A DNA stretch of 64,000 nt from an uncultured Clostridia bacterium (GTDB taxonomy: Bacteria; Bacillota; Clostridia; Christensenellales; CAG-917). The DNA is taken from assembly GCA_947589475.1 (NCBI GenBank), contig CANQBO010000005.1:1-64000 (forward strand), in the 5' to 3' direction. Below are positions 7,963-16,398 of this stretch, in pieces. The position numbers and the translations under genes are program-made. Numbering within the stretch: the stretch's first letter is position 1; every line of letters begins with the position of its first letter. The notes under the pieces are model-generated. The model was not told the origin of the DNA and searched no databases. It saw only the letters and a program-made list of their open reading frames with translations.

Positions 7963-10900
7963 TTACAGCGGACAAAGGTCGTACTTGCGGATGGAAGAGG
8001 GAAGTGCCTCGGGAACATTTTGAGCATCATATCTTGTTTCTGTTCCATCTTTGGCAATTGTTCCATCCGTACAATACACAGTATAATTGCCCGAGCTACC
8101 ATCCCAACTACTTCCTTTCGAGATTTCGGTCCATGCATCTATCGTTCCACTATAGTTGATACTCACCAAGCCTGTGCAGTTATAGAAGGCATAATCGTAG
8201 ATATTTGTTATTTCGCTATTGAGCGTAACACTCGTAAGTTTCGTGCAGTTGTAGAACGCATACGCAGAGATCCCCGTCGCATCCGTTATGGTTACGCTCT
8301 TTAAGCTGTCAGGGATGTAATACTTTCGATAACTACGAGATTGGTACGTTTGCCCTTGATATACTAAATTCGTTCCGTTCTTGGTATCGGATTCTTCCGT
8401 TGTGCTTCCAAATATATAACCAAATAACCGTTCGTCCTCAGAATCACTATCTTTAGGGTTCGACGAAGATGTTGTCCTGCTTCCTCCCACAAACGGCAAT
8501 GTTATTTCCGTGAGCGAGTTACAGCGCATGAAAACGCCGCTTCCCATGCTCGTTACGCTATCCGGAATCACTATACTCGTGATCTTCATCCCTTCAAATG
8601 CGTTGCTGCCGATGCTCGTTACACCATCGTTGATGATAAGAGTAGTGACTTTCGTCTGTCCACTAAATGCATAAGAACCAATGCTGCTTACGCTCGCAGG
8701 GATCGTTATCGTGCTTACCGCCGTATTTCCATAGAACGCATACTTGCCTATTGTTTGCAACCCGCTCGGCAATTCGATCTCCCCAATTGGTGCTCCATAA
8801 AAAGCATAATAACCTATTGATTTAACCCCGCTCGGAATTGTTATGCTTGTTAAGGCTGTGTTATAGAAAACGTAGTCCGCAATTGATGTAATCCCACTCG
8901 GGATATTGATACTCTGGAGTGCATTGCAGTTATAGAAGGCATAATCGTAGATCTTTGTTATTCCGCCATTGAGCGTAATGCTCGTAAGCTTCGTGCAGTT
9001 GTAGAACGCATACGCATAGATCCCCGTCGCATCCGTTATGGTTACGCTCTTTAAGCTGTCAGGAATGTAATACTTTCGATAACTACGAGATTGGTACTGC
9101 CCTTGATATACTAAATTCGTTCCGTTCTTGGTATCGGATTCTTCCGTTGTGCTTCCGAATATATAACCAAATAACCGTTCGTCCTCGGAATCACTATGTT
9201 GAAGGGGCGAGGAATATGTCGCCCGACTTCCTCCCACAAACGGCAATGTTATTTCCGTGAGCGAGTTACAGCGCATGAAAACGCCGCTTCCCATGCTCGT
9301 TACGCTATCCGGAATCACTATACTCGTGATCTTCATCCCTTCAAATGCGTTGCTGCCGATGCTCGTTACACCATCGTTGATGATAAGAGTAGTGACTTTC
9401 GTCTGTCCGCTAAATGCATAAGAACCAATGCTCCGTACCGGGATATTCCCGATATACTCAGGAATCCTGACATTCGGAACTTCGCCATCGTATTTTGTGA
9501 TCGTAATCGTTGATGATCCGCTATAAGTAAAATGATAAGCCTTCGTCTCTTCCGTCCACCATACATATACGGTCAAGGCTTTGGCGGGCATCGTTACCAC
9601 CTCATTGTTTAAGCCGGGATCCGAATAATAGCCGCCGAACGTAAAATCGTCTCTGGATAATTCAACGGAAGTTTCCAAAACAGCTTCATACTTTAAGAGC
9701 ATGGATGTCGTCGTGCCATCATTTTTCATGACAGTCAAATCGTACGCTAATCTATCGTAATAATAGCTCAATTCAGCGGTACCATCGGGCAGAATTTGAA
9801 TGCGCTGCTTTGTCGGCACCTTGAAGCCGCTGTAATCCTTTGTATTCGGCGTAACATAAGTATCGGTTTCACCCGATAGCGTATCCGACTCAAACAAGGT
9901 ATACAAGTCATCCTCCAAATTTTGTTGATAGTGATGTACTGTATACTTTGTATTGTTATCGGCGATCCAATGAGCCGTCAGCGTTACATCGGATTTTTCA
10001 GTCCATGTGCCGCTATGATATTGCGTATTGCCATGGAACCACCCATTGAAGGTGTAGCCTACTCTGGTCGGGACGGCAAGTGTGTATTCCGCATCCACAT
10101 TTACGAGTTGCGAAGAAATGTTGCAATCCCCGCCATTGAGTTCATAATGAATGGTATAGTACTCAGTGGTTAATTCATATCTATTGGACTCATAATTCCA
10201 CGCGGTGAGACTATGTCCATTCGCGTCCGTCAAAATCGTATCGCCCAAATGCCATGCAACATTGCACCCTTCTTCTTTGGGTAAAGTGTATTCCTCCCCC
10301 TTATAAATTCTCCGTGTTTCAATTAAATCGCCGTTTTTATAAAGCAGAAGCTCCGATTCTCCGATGCCCAAAACAGACAATGTCATCGTCGTACCGTCGC
10401 TGATACCATATAATCCCGTAGCCGTTATATGAACGGTAATAGAGGAGCCTGCTACCTTTTGACCATCAGTAATGGTAACGATTATATCAACTGAATTGCC
10501 GTCGGTATCGACTGCGGTAGCGTTGAATGCGCTTGCATCGAGAGGAATTTCAACACCGATTACAAAAATCTCTTCGTAGCTTAAAGTGACCTTATAATCT
10601 ATCCATTTTGCATATACGGTAATGTTCTCGGCGGGCATTCTATCCAACACGACTTCGTGCGTTAAAGACTCGTCGTACCAACCAACAAACGATTTCCCAA
10701 AATAGAAGGGTTTTTGGAGTTCAATGATACTGTCATAATCCAGAGTCATGACATCGAGATCTTCCCCGCCATTCGTTTCAAAAGTGATGGTGTATTGATT
10801 GATCTTCCAATGAGCTACGAACGTCAAATCGCCATGCGCTCCCGCAGGGATTGTCACTTCAAGCTGAAGCCCCTCTAAAGATTCGCTCGACCACCCTAAA

Positions 10901-13900
10901 AATGTATATCCCGTTTTGGTGGGCGCATTTAATTTAATTTCGGCAGACTCAACCGTATAGGTGCTTTCATTCTCTGCTGTACCGTCATCAAGTTCATAAG
11001 TGATGTGATACTCGATAGGTACCCATTCGCCTCGCACCGTAATATTTTTTGCCAAATCGGTATCGATCTCCGAAACTCTTTGCCCGTCTATACGCCAAAC
11101 AAATTCATAGTAATCTTGCTTGGGCACAGGCAAAACGATATTATCATCTTCTACCGTGTAGGAAGAGAGCACTCCTTCATAAATGCTTTCGTCATCACAT
11201 TCGTATGTGATTGTATACTGCACCAAATCCCAATGTGCATACAAAGTTTTTCCGTTTCTATCGTTCCAAACGCCAAGCGAAATGCCTTCGCTATCGGTGT
11301 ATCGAATCCCATCAACGGGAACGTCAAACCACCCGACAAAGGTATAACCGATGCGAGCGGGGACAAACAATCTATACGGATGTCCAAATTCAACGGAAGC
11401 AGATTTAGAAGCACCCGTCCCGACATTCAAAGTTACGGTGCTCGATTCGCTTTCATTCCGTACGTATTTTTCACCTTGACACGTAGTACACTTATGCGAA
11501 TAGGAGTTATATCCATTATCGCAGCTGGGGCAGTCAATTCTTTGTTCATACGAACTGCCGCCTTTCCCCGAACAAGCCGTACAATCTTTGTATGCCGTAA
11601 CCGTGCCACTTCCCGAGCAGGTGGAACAAGTAGTTAATCTGGATCCCGAACCGCTTTTTCCACAGTACGGGCAGATTCTGCTTCCCGTTTGATTCGCATA
11701 CCAATTATGGCCATTCGCGCAAGTACAAAGAACCGTCCCTCCGAACCCGCGGCAAGAGGAGCACGCTGTTTGATATGAGAGATGGCCGGTTCCCTTACAA
11801 CTGCTGCATTGAAACCATCCCGGCTGAGTAGTATACCCTTTGCCGGAGCACGCGTTGCATTGTATTTTTTCTGTTACGTTTCCAGAACCGGAGCAAACAT
11901 CGCATTCATGTCCCCAAACCGCATACAAAGTTATATTTGCATCCAAAGCAAAATCTGAACCTGCGCTATATATCTTACCATCAAGCGCACATTCCCATCC
12001 CATGAAAATATTTGCACCGTTCTGCGGAATAGCATCACGCAACTTCAGAGTTTGCCCGCTCTTTTTTGTTTGCGCTTCCGGTGCCCCTGTCCCGCCATTG
12101 GCATCATAGCTTATGGTATGATCGCCGCTCGTGCTTAGTATAAACTGCGCAACATATTCCATATCGGAAACTATGCCTTCCACTTTTGGCAACCAACCGA
12201 AGAATGAATATGTTTTGTAGGTATCGCCGCCTTTATACGGTGTTTCACCCGTATAGGTAGGAGTGGATCCATAGGGAACATCATGATCGGTTTTCAAAAT
12301 TTTCCCATCATAATTTTTCCATGTAACCGTAAACTTCTTAATTTCGTAAATCGCATTGATTGTAATATCTTGCGGCTTAATAGTGTAATCTTCCCAATGC
12401 CCCGTATAACCTTCTTTTTCGGGGACGGTAGGGACGCGATTGAGGACTTCATCTTCGACGGTAAAAGGCACGGTGTCTACAATGCCATTCTCCGCCTTGA
12501 ATGTCGCCGTATATTCGATTATCTGCCATCTCGCCCAAAGGTCAATGTCGTCTGCCTTGTCCGTTTCAATCTCAATCACTTTCGTTCCGTCCTCTTGTGC
12601 GTCAAACCACCCGAGGAAGGTATAGCCCGCTTTACTTGCATCAGACAAGACAATCGTCGCAACTTCAAGTGTATAGACCGTTTCGTTGTCATTGGTCGCA
12701 TTTTCCGCATTGTGATAGGTAATCGTATATTCGATTGCCGTCCAATCCGCGGTGAGCGTTACAGAATCATCGATGGTCCAGACATTCTTGCCTTTTCCAT
12801 CGTCATCGGTCAGAAGTGCGCCACCATCGGTTTTCCATCCGTTGAAAATAAAACCTTTTCGAATAGGGACTTCAAATTCAAAATCGGAATCGTATGTAAC
12901 ATCCGTTGTCTCGACCGCATTCCCTTGTTTGCTATCGAAGGTAATATGATACGTTTTTGCCGTCCAACTCGCAGAGAGAGTCAAATCGAAGGAAACGACC
13001 GTATTAAAATCCCACGGCGCACCGTCATATTGCCATGCACCGAAGGTGTATCCTGTCTTTTGAACAGTCTTATTTTCAAGCGTATTGTCTTCTTCCACAC
13101 GCTCAATGATTTTTCCCTCGCCATTATTAGGCTCGTATGTAACGGTATAGATTGCACGGCGATGAATTTTTACCGTGTACTGCTTTTTATTGAAGCCGTT
13201 TCCCGATGTGACATTGATATAGTAAGTATTATCGCCAACGGAGAGCGGAATAGTGGCAGATGAAATGACAGAATTGCCGCCAATATCCGAAGAAACATTC
13301 CAAGTTGCTTCGGGACTTACTGTAATTGCAGAGGACAAGACAAAATTCTCTTGCGCATTTGGAACCGTCGCAGATAAAATCCCTCCTTTTTCTGACAACC
13401 CCGTCGCAACAAGAATTTCACAGCCCGCAGCATCAGCTTCATCCACCCACTTTGCATAGAGCGTGAGATCTTCTGTTACCGTATCGGAAACAAACTCCCA
13501 CTTGTCAGTCGTGTCGGCATTCCGATACCAACCTGCAAAAATATAGCCGGATTTCGTGGGATTAGCAGGCTTATTTACATGGCTGCCATATTTCACTACT
13601 GCGTTATCCACGAGACTCCCGCCCATAGAGTTGAAGCTGACCGTAAATATCTTTTGCGTCAACTCCACTTCAGTCCACTTGGCATATACCGTCAGATTGT
13701 CAGTGAGAGGCTGATTGGCAAGAGAGTTTGCCGTAAATGGTCTCTGCCATTCATCCTTGTCCCAATACCAGCCGTCAAAAATGTAATTCTCTTTAGCGGG
13801 ATTGGTCGGCATTTGTAACACTTCGCTGCCTGGAGTTTTGATCTCAAAATAGTTTTCACCGTCAACATCAAACGTAATCGTGAAATCGACTTTTTGAATT

Positions 13901-13986
13901 GTCGTGCCATTGCAAGCAACAAGCGCAGAGGTAAGTATCACTGCGAGCATTGCAACAATCAATAACTTCAACAAATTCTTTTTCAT
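7963..13986 (-). CDS. Giant surface lipoprotein: InlB-type repeats, DnaJ-like Cys-rich cassette, BspA-type leucine-rich repeats
   Basis: A 2007-residue predicted lipoprotein. The signal peptide ends in the lipobox LVAC with Cys25 as anchor. Residues about 33-670 and 845-1490 carry many InlB/Listeria-Bacteroides repeats of about 70 residues (pattern YxITFDxNGG ... GYTFxGWYxD ... LTLYAKW). Residues about 690-842 form a block of CxxCxGxG motifs like the DnaJ zinc finger, unusual outside the cell. Residues about 1490-2007 are BspA-like leucine-rich repeats (pattern LTSITIPSGVTSIGxYAFxxC) and contain an internal duplication. There is no LPXTG motif. It is probably an adhesin exposed on the cell surface. 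AAGGAG lies 7 bp before the ATG. Directly upstream lies the inverted-repeat promoter segment, so expression is probably phase-variable. Confidence 0.9.
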   Translation of the reverse strand: MKKNLLKLLIVAMLAVILTSALVACNGTTIQKVDFTITFDVDGENYFEIKTPGSEVLQMPTNPAKENYIFDGWYWDKDEWQRPFTANSLANQPLTDNLTVYAKWTEVELTQKIFTVSFNSMGGSLVDNAVVKYGSHVNKPANPTKSGYIFAGWYRNADTTDKWEFVSDTVTEDLTLYAKWVDEADAAGCEILVATGLSEKGGILSATVPNAQENFVLSSAITVSPEATWNVSSDIGGNSVISSATIPLSVGDNTYYINVTSGNGFNKKQYTVKIHRRAIYTVTYEPNNGEGKIIERVEEDNTLENKTVQKTGYTFGAWQYDGAPWDFNTVVSFDLTLSASWTAKTYHITFDSKQGNAVETTDVTYDSDFEFEVPIRKGFIFNGWKTDGGALLTDDDGKGKNVWTIDDSVTLTADWTAIEYTITYHNAENATNDNETVYTLEVATIVLSDASKAGYTFLGWFDAQEDGTKVIEIETDKADDIDLWARWQIIEYTATFKAENGIVDTVPFTVEDEVLNRVPTVPEKEGYTGHWEDYTIKPQDITINAIYEIKKFTVTWKNYDGKILKTDHDVPYGSTPTYTGETPYKGGDTYKTYSFFGWLPKVEGIVSDMEYVAQFILSTSGDHTISYDANGGTGAPEAQTKKSGQTLKLRDAIPQNGANIFMGWECALDGKIYSAGSDFALDANITLYAVWGHECDVCSGSGNVTEKIQCNACSGKGYTTQPGWFQCSSCKGTGHLSYQTACSSCRGFGGTVLCTCANGHNWYANQTGSRICPYCGKSGSGSRLTTCSTCSGSGTVTAYKDCTACSGKGGSSYEQRIDCPSCDNGYNSYSHKCTTCQGEKYVRNESESSTVTLNVGTGASKSASVEFGHPYRLFVPARIGYTFVGWFDVPVDGIRYTDSEGISLGVWNDRNGKTLYAHWDLVQYTITYECDDESIYEGVLSSYTVEDDNIVLPVPKQDYYEFVWRIDGQRVSEIDTDLAKNITVRGEWVPIEYHITYELDDGTAENESTYTVESAEIKLNAPTKTGYTFLGWSSESLEGLQLEVTIPAGAHGDLTFVAHWKINQYTITFETNGGEDLDVMTLDYDSIIELQKPFYFGKSFVGWYDESLTHEVVLDRMPAENITVYAKWIDYKVTLSYEEIFVIGVEIPLDASAFNATAVDTDGNSVDIIVTITDGQKVAGSSITVHITATGLYGISDGTTMTLSVLGIGESELLLYKNGDLIETRRIYKGEEYTLPKEEGCNVAWHLGDTILTDANGHSLTAWNYESNRYELTTEYYTIHYELNGGDCNISSQLVNVDAEYTLAVPTRVGYTFNGWFHGNTQYHSGTWTEKSDVTLTAHWIADNNTKYTVHHYQQNLEDDLYTLFESDTLSGETDTYVTPNTKDYSGFKVPTKQRIQILPDGTAELSYYYDRLAYDLTVMKNDGTTTSMLLKYEAVLETSVELSRDDFTFGGYYSDPGLNNEVVTMPAKALTVYVWWTEETKAYHFTYSGSSTITITKYDGEVPNVRIPEYIGNIPVRSIGSYAFSGQTKVTTLIINDGVTSIGSNAFEGMKITSIVIPDSVTSMGSGVFMRCNSLTEITLPFVGGSRATYSSPLQHSDSEDERLFGYIFGSTTEESDTKNGTNLVYQGQYQSRSYRKYYIPDSLKSVTITDATGIYAYAFYNCTKLTSITLNGGITKIYDYAFYNCNALQSINIPSGITSIADYVFYNTALTSITIPSGVKSIGYYAFYGAPIGEIELPSGLQTIGKYAFYGNTAVSTITIPASVSSIGSYAFSGQTKVTTLIINDGVTSIGSNAFEGMKITSIVIPDSVTSMGSGVFMRCNSLTEITLPFVGGSRTTSSSNPKDSDSEDERLFGYIFGSTTEESDTKNGTNLVYQGQTYQSRSYRKYYIPDSLKSVTITDATGISAYAFYNCTKLTSVTLNSEITNIYDYAFYNCTGLVSINYSGTIDAWTEISKGSSWDGSSGNYTVYCTDGTIAKDGTETRYDAQNVPEALPSSIRKYDLCPL
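8176..8685 (-). repeat. Intragenic direct repeat, copy A
   Basis: About 510 bp, near-identical to 8926-9432, encoding one module of the leucine-rich repeat region including the SEDERLFGYIFGSTTEES segment. Copies differ by a single-codon indel (TYQS versus YQS) and a short variable stretch (RTTSSSNPKDSD versus RATYSSPLQHSD). Confidence 0.9.
8926..9432 (-). repeat. Intragenic direct repeat, copy B
   Basis: About 507-bp partner of 8176-8685 with an offset of about 750 bp. Recombination between the two copies would delete or add one LRR module in frame, since the distance is a multiple of three. Confidence 0.9.
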
Positions 13987-14029
13987 ATCGAAACTCCTTA
14001 CACATCTATGTACATTGTGTTTTTTGTTC

Positions 14030-14058
14030 TGTGCACGGATTAATATAATCCGTGTACA
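14030..14058. repeat. Left inverted repeat (IR-L) of candidate invertible promoter
   Basis: A 29-bp imperfect palindrome, arms TGTGCACGGAT and ATCCGTGTACA. Its reverse complement matches 14159-14187 at 27 of 29 positions and shares an identical 18-bp run TGTACACGGATTATATTA that spans the centre. The 11-6-11 layout resembles a tyrosine-recombinase core site. Confidence 0.85.
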
Positions 14059-14117
14059 ACATTTGCCATATTCTTCATATATCAGAAATAATATGTAAAG
14101 AAGTAAATACTAAATAG

Positions 14118-14145
14118 TTGACATTCCTCTCCAAAGTGGTAAAAT
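14118..14145 (+). promoter_or_regulatory. Sigma-A-type promoter inside the invertible segment, pointing right
   Basis: TTGACA at 14118-14123, 16-bp spacer and TAAAAT at 14140-14145 with an extended -10 TG at 14137-14138. It points away from the lipoprotein gene. Inversion between IR-L and IR-R would turn it toward the lipoprotein start at 13986. Confidence 0.75.
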
Positions 14146-14158
14146 TTAGATGTAAAAA

Positions 14159-14187
14159 TGTACACGGATTATATTATTCCGTGTACA
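14159..14187. repeat. Right inverted repeat (IR-R) of candidate invertible promoter
   Basis: A 29-bp palindrome embedded in a perfect 14-bp stem (14155-14168 with 14178-14191). It is inverted relative to IR-L with two mismatches. Because the stem is flanked by A and T runs it may also terminate transcription of the recombinase gene that ends at 14234. Confidence 0.85.
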
Positions 14188-14233
14188 TTTTCTTTTTGCC
14201 GTCGCAGGGCAAAATTGCCACTATTCAGTAGTA

Positions 14234-15136
14234 TTATTGCAACATTTTACCGAGTTTGTTCATCATCGCTACCTTATGTTCGTCCAGGCTGTGCGCATAG
14301 CGATTCAGCGTGATATTCACGCTCTTGTGCCCAAGTATCTCGGACAGCGTTTTCACGTCCATTCCACACTCCAACGCCCTCGTCGCAAAGGTGTGTCGCA
14401 GGCTGTGAAAACCCTTATGCGCTATGCCAAGGTGTTTGAGTATCAACTCAAAGCTCCGCTGATATGCCCGCACCGAAATGTCCTTACTTCCATTGCAAAT
14501 GAGATACTCGCTGTGACACTCCTTTTTCAGCCGCTTCAGATAAGGCAACAATGAGCGAGGAATAGGGATAATTCGCTTTGAGGACGCCGTTTTGGGCGAG
14601 GCTATCCGCTTTATGTATTGTCCATTCTCCCAACTGTCATAACAAGACTTATTCACAGTTATCTGCATTGTATGTAAATCAACATCGTCCGACGTTAGGG
14701 CCATAAGCTCGCCAATACGCAAACCAGAATACAGGCAAACAAGTATTCCAAGCCACTGTGTTTTGCCACTTTTGACGTACTCCTCAATCCTGCGCTGTTC
14801 GTCCACCGTGAAGCAGGCGACTTTCCGCTCCTTCTGCTTGGGACGCAATATGCCGTCCGCATATTGAGCCTTTGCAACGCCCATCTGCACCGCCTGTTTG
14901 AGGGACGCTTTGAGCGGAGTTATTATGCCATTCACCGTGCAGGGGGATAGCGTTCCAAGCAGACCGGACACAAATTCCTGCAACACTATAGCCGTAAGAT
15001 CCTCCAACTCATACTCTCCCAGCGCAGGCGAGATATGCCGCAAAACGATCATTTGATACTTGCAATATGTTCTTTCTTTGACAAACGGCTTTACGCAATT
15101 TTCCAGCCATTTGTCCAACCAAGTTTTATACTTCAT
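14234..15136 (-). CDS. Tyrosine recombinase, candidate promoter invertase or phage integrase
   Basis: A 300-residue XerC/D-like recombinase, starting at the ATG at 15136 behind GGAGGTAAAA. It has an N-terminal SAM-like core-binding domain (about 1-105) and a C-terminal catalytic domain with the Arg in YSGLRIGEL, HSLRHTFATR, the LGHKSVNIT histidine and a terminal Tyr in NRYAHS. All catalytic residues are present. It lies downstream of the HUH Rep gene and 46 bp from IR-R, so two jobs are possible: inverting the promoter segment at 14030-14187, or integrating the inovirus-like module. The single-gene proximity and palindromic repeats favour the first; I cannot exclude both. Its promoter region carries the TGTCC direct repeat. 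Confidence 0.88.
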   Translation of the reverse strand: MKYKTWLDKWLENCVKPFVKERTYCKYQMIVLRHISPALGEYELEDLTAIVLQEFVSGLLGTLSPCTVNGIITPLKASLKQAVQMGVAKAQYADGILRPKQKERKVACFTVDEQRRIEEYVKSGKTQWLGILVCLYSGLRIGELMALTSDDVDLHTMQITVNKSCYDSWENGQYIKRIASPKTASSKRIIPIPRSLLPYLKRLKKECHSEYLICNGSKDISVRAYQRSFELILKHLGIAHKGFHSLRHTFATRALECGMDVKTLSEILGHKSVNITLNRYAHSLDEHKVAMMNKLGKMLQ

Positions 15137-15153
15137 TTTTACCTCCAAATTTA

Positions 15154-15183
15154 ATTATATTTTGTCCCCAAAATGTCCCACAA
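15154..15183 (-). promoter_or_regulatory. Recombinase promoter with overlapping direct-repeat operator
   Basis: Reading leftward, a -10 TATAAT (15159-15154) with a weak -35 TTGTGG (15183-15178) 18 bp away. Inside lies a direct repeat of TGTCC (15163-15167 and 15174-15178, period 11 bp); the 17-bp block 15163-15179 matches 25475-25491 upstream of the LexA-like repressor at 15 of 17 positions. Confidence 0.55.
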
Positions 15184-15200
15184 AAGACCGTTTGGGATTG

Positions 15201-15265
15201 TGGCGTGTGCTTGTCTTGATACAAGTGCGTGCGCGCGTACGCGCACGCAAGACAAGCACACGCCA
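15201..15265. other. Large hairpin between rep and recombinase (packaging-signal or origin candidate)
   Basis: A perfect 17-bp outer stem (15201-15217 with 15249-15265) and a 10-bp GC-rich inner stem (15226-15235 with 15240-15249) around a CGTA loop, with an 8-nt bulge on one side. It follows the rep gene with no coding role. Filamentous phages carry such hairpins as packaging signal and replication origins in their intergenic region. Confidence 0.7.
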
Positions 15266-15301
15266 CTCCTCAAATTGCACGGGCAAAACAGGTAAATTTT
15301 C

Positions 15302-15367
15302 AAGAGGAACAAGCGGGGCGTTTGCGCTAGCCCGCTTGCAAATCGCCCCGCGCTTTTGCTTCCTCTT
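15302..15367. other. Second composite hairpin in the rep intergenic region
   Basis: Nested stems: AAGAGGAA (15302-15309) with TTCCTCTT (15360-15367), GCGGGGCG (15313-15320) with CGCCCCGC (15344-15351), and TTTGC with GCAAA inside. It ends 28 bp before the rep stop side and could be part of a rolling-circle origin or a terminator of rep. Confidence 0.65.
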
Positions 15368-15394
15368 ATGAAAACTCTTGCCGGTTTCCGCTTG

Positions 15395-16390
15395 TTATTC
15401 CGTCGGCATTTTTTTGAGATTGGCCTTGCTTGCTTGTCCTATGACGCACCCGTCGTCTATGAGCGTGAAATCGTCAAAGAGCAACAGCTTCTTGTCCTCA
15501 AGACCATAACGACACACAACGTCATCTTCCAAGATGTCCGAGATCACAAACTGCGGTAGCCTTTTGGACGCAAAGATTTTTTCGCCCGTTTTCTCCATGT
15601 ATTTCACAATGTATTGCAACGCTTCGCCCATCCTCATTGTGTCCAGCTTCTCAAAATCGTTTCTGCCAAATCGGGACTTAAAGTAGTCATTTTGCATTGT
15701 TATCTGCATTTTATGTGCAGTTGTGCTGTAATCTCGCTTCTCCTCGAAATTGCCTATCATCATTCCGTCCGGGACGTAGAATAAGCCGTGCAGGTGCAAT
15801 CTGCGAAGAGTGGGAGAACGCTCCCAGACAGCTATGTATTGCCATCCTTTGCGCTCTGTGAGATGCCTTAAACACGTCCGCAATTTACGCTTGAAACTTT
15901 CCTCCGTGTGCAGCTCGTCCGAGTATGTGAAGGTGCAGAAATAGTTAAACTCATTCATATACGCCTTACGCATAAGCCTCACCCGCCGTGAGTATAAGTT
16001 TCTCTTTTTTCTCGCTATGTTTTCTTCCACATACAACTCTGCGTCCTCGCCTTGCTTTATATACGGTTTCATCTTTTCAACGATCCGCTCTCTTTGCTCG
16101 TCCTTCGGCAGCCCAACGCTTACTTGGTAGAGTTCGTCAAAATACTCCTTGCGAGTCATTTTGCGTTCTATGACTTGCGGCTCTGTATTCTGTTTTGAAG
16201 GTGCGGGCATCTGCATTTCAGATGCGGGTGTGGCAGGCGTATCTTGTTCGGACACGTCTGCCACTTCGTTGGTGATCACAGTTATTTCCTCCTCCTTTGG
16301 CTTCGGGCGGTATTTCGTCCGTCGCTCGGTGTGGGGAATTGCTATATAATGACTGCCGTCTGTGTAGACCTTCGCTTTCCTGTACGCCAT
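15395..16390 (-). CDS. HUH-endonuclease rolling-circle replication initiator (Rep, phage gpII-like)
   Basis: A 331-residue protein; the ATG at 16390 is chosen because GAGGGG lies just before it, overlapping the upstream stop; a GTG at 16402 is also in frame. The N-terminal 100 residues are charged and Pro-rich. The catalytic part shows the order typical of HUH Reps: FNYFCTFTYS (motif 1), RLHLHGLFY with His199-x-His201 (the metal-binding HUH), and YIVKYMEKTG with a catalytic Tyr candidate (motif 3). Such proteins nick the origin for rolling-circle replication of small plasmids and filamentous phages. It is the last gene before the recombinase in a leftward operon behind the membrane ATPase. 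Confidence 0.8.
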   Translation of the reverse strand: MAYRKAKVYTDGSHYIAIPHTERRTKYRPKPKEEEITVITNEVADVSEQDTPATPASEMQMPAPSKQNTEPQVIERKMTRKEYFDELYQVSVGLPKDEQRERIVEKMKPYIKQGEDAELYVEENIARKKRNLYSRRVRLMRKAYMNEFNYFCTFTYSDELHTEESFKRKLRTCLRHLTERKGWQYIAVWERSPTLRRLHLHGLFYVPDGMMIGNFEEKRDYSTTAHKMQITMQNDYFKSRFGRNDFEKLDTMRMGEALQYIVKYMEKTGEKIFASKRLPQFVISDILEDDVVCRYGLEDKKLLLFDDFTLIDDGCVIGQASKANLKKMPTE

Positions 16391-16398
16391 ATCGCCCC

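Noticed and set aside
12283..13263. Forward frame of 326 codons across the lipoprotein
   Set aside because: Antisense to InlB-type repeats; Cys/Arg/Ile-rich nonsense composition.
14155..14191. Reading IR-R only as a terminator
   Set aside because: It may terminate the recombinase transcript, but a plain terminator does not explain an inverted near-copy with an identical asymmetric core 100 bp away enclosing a promoter.
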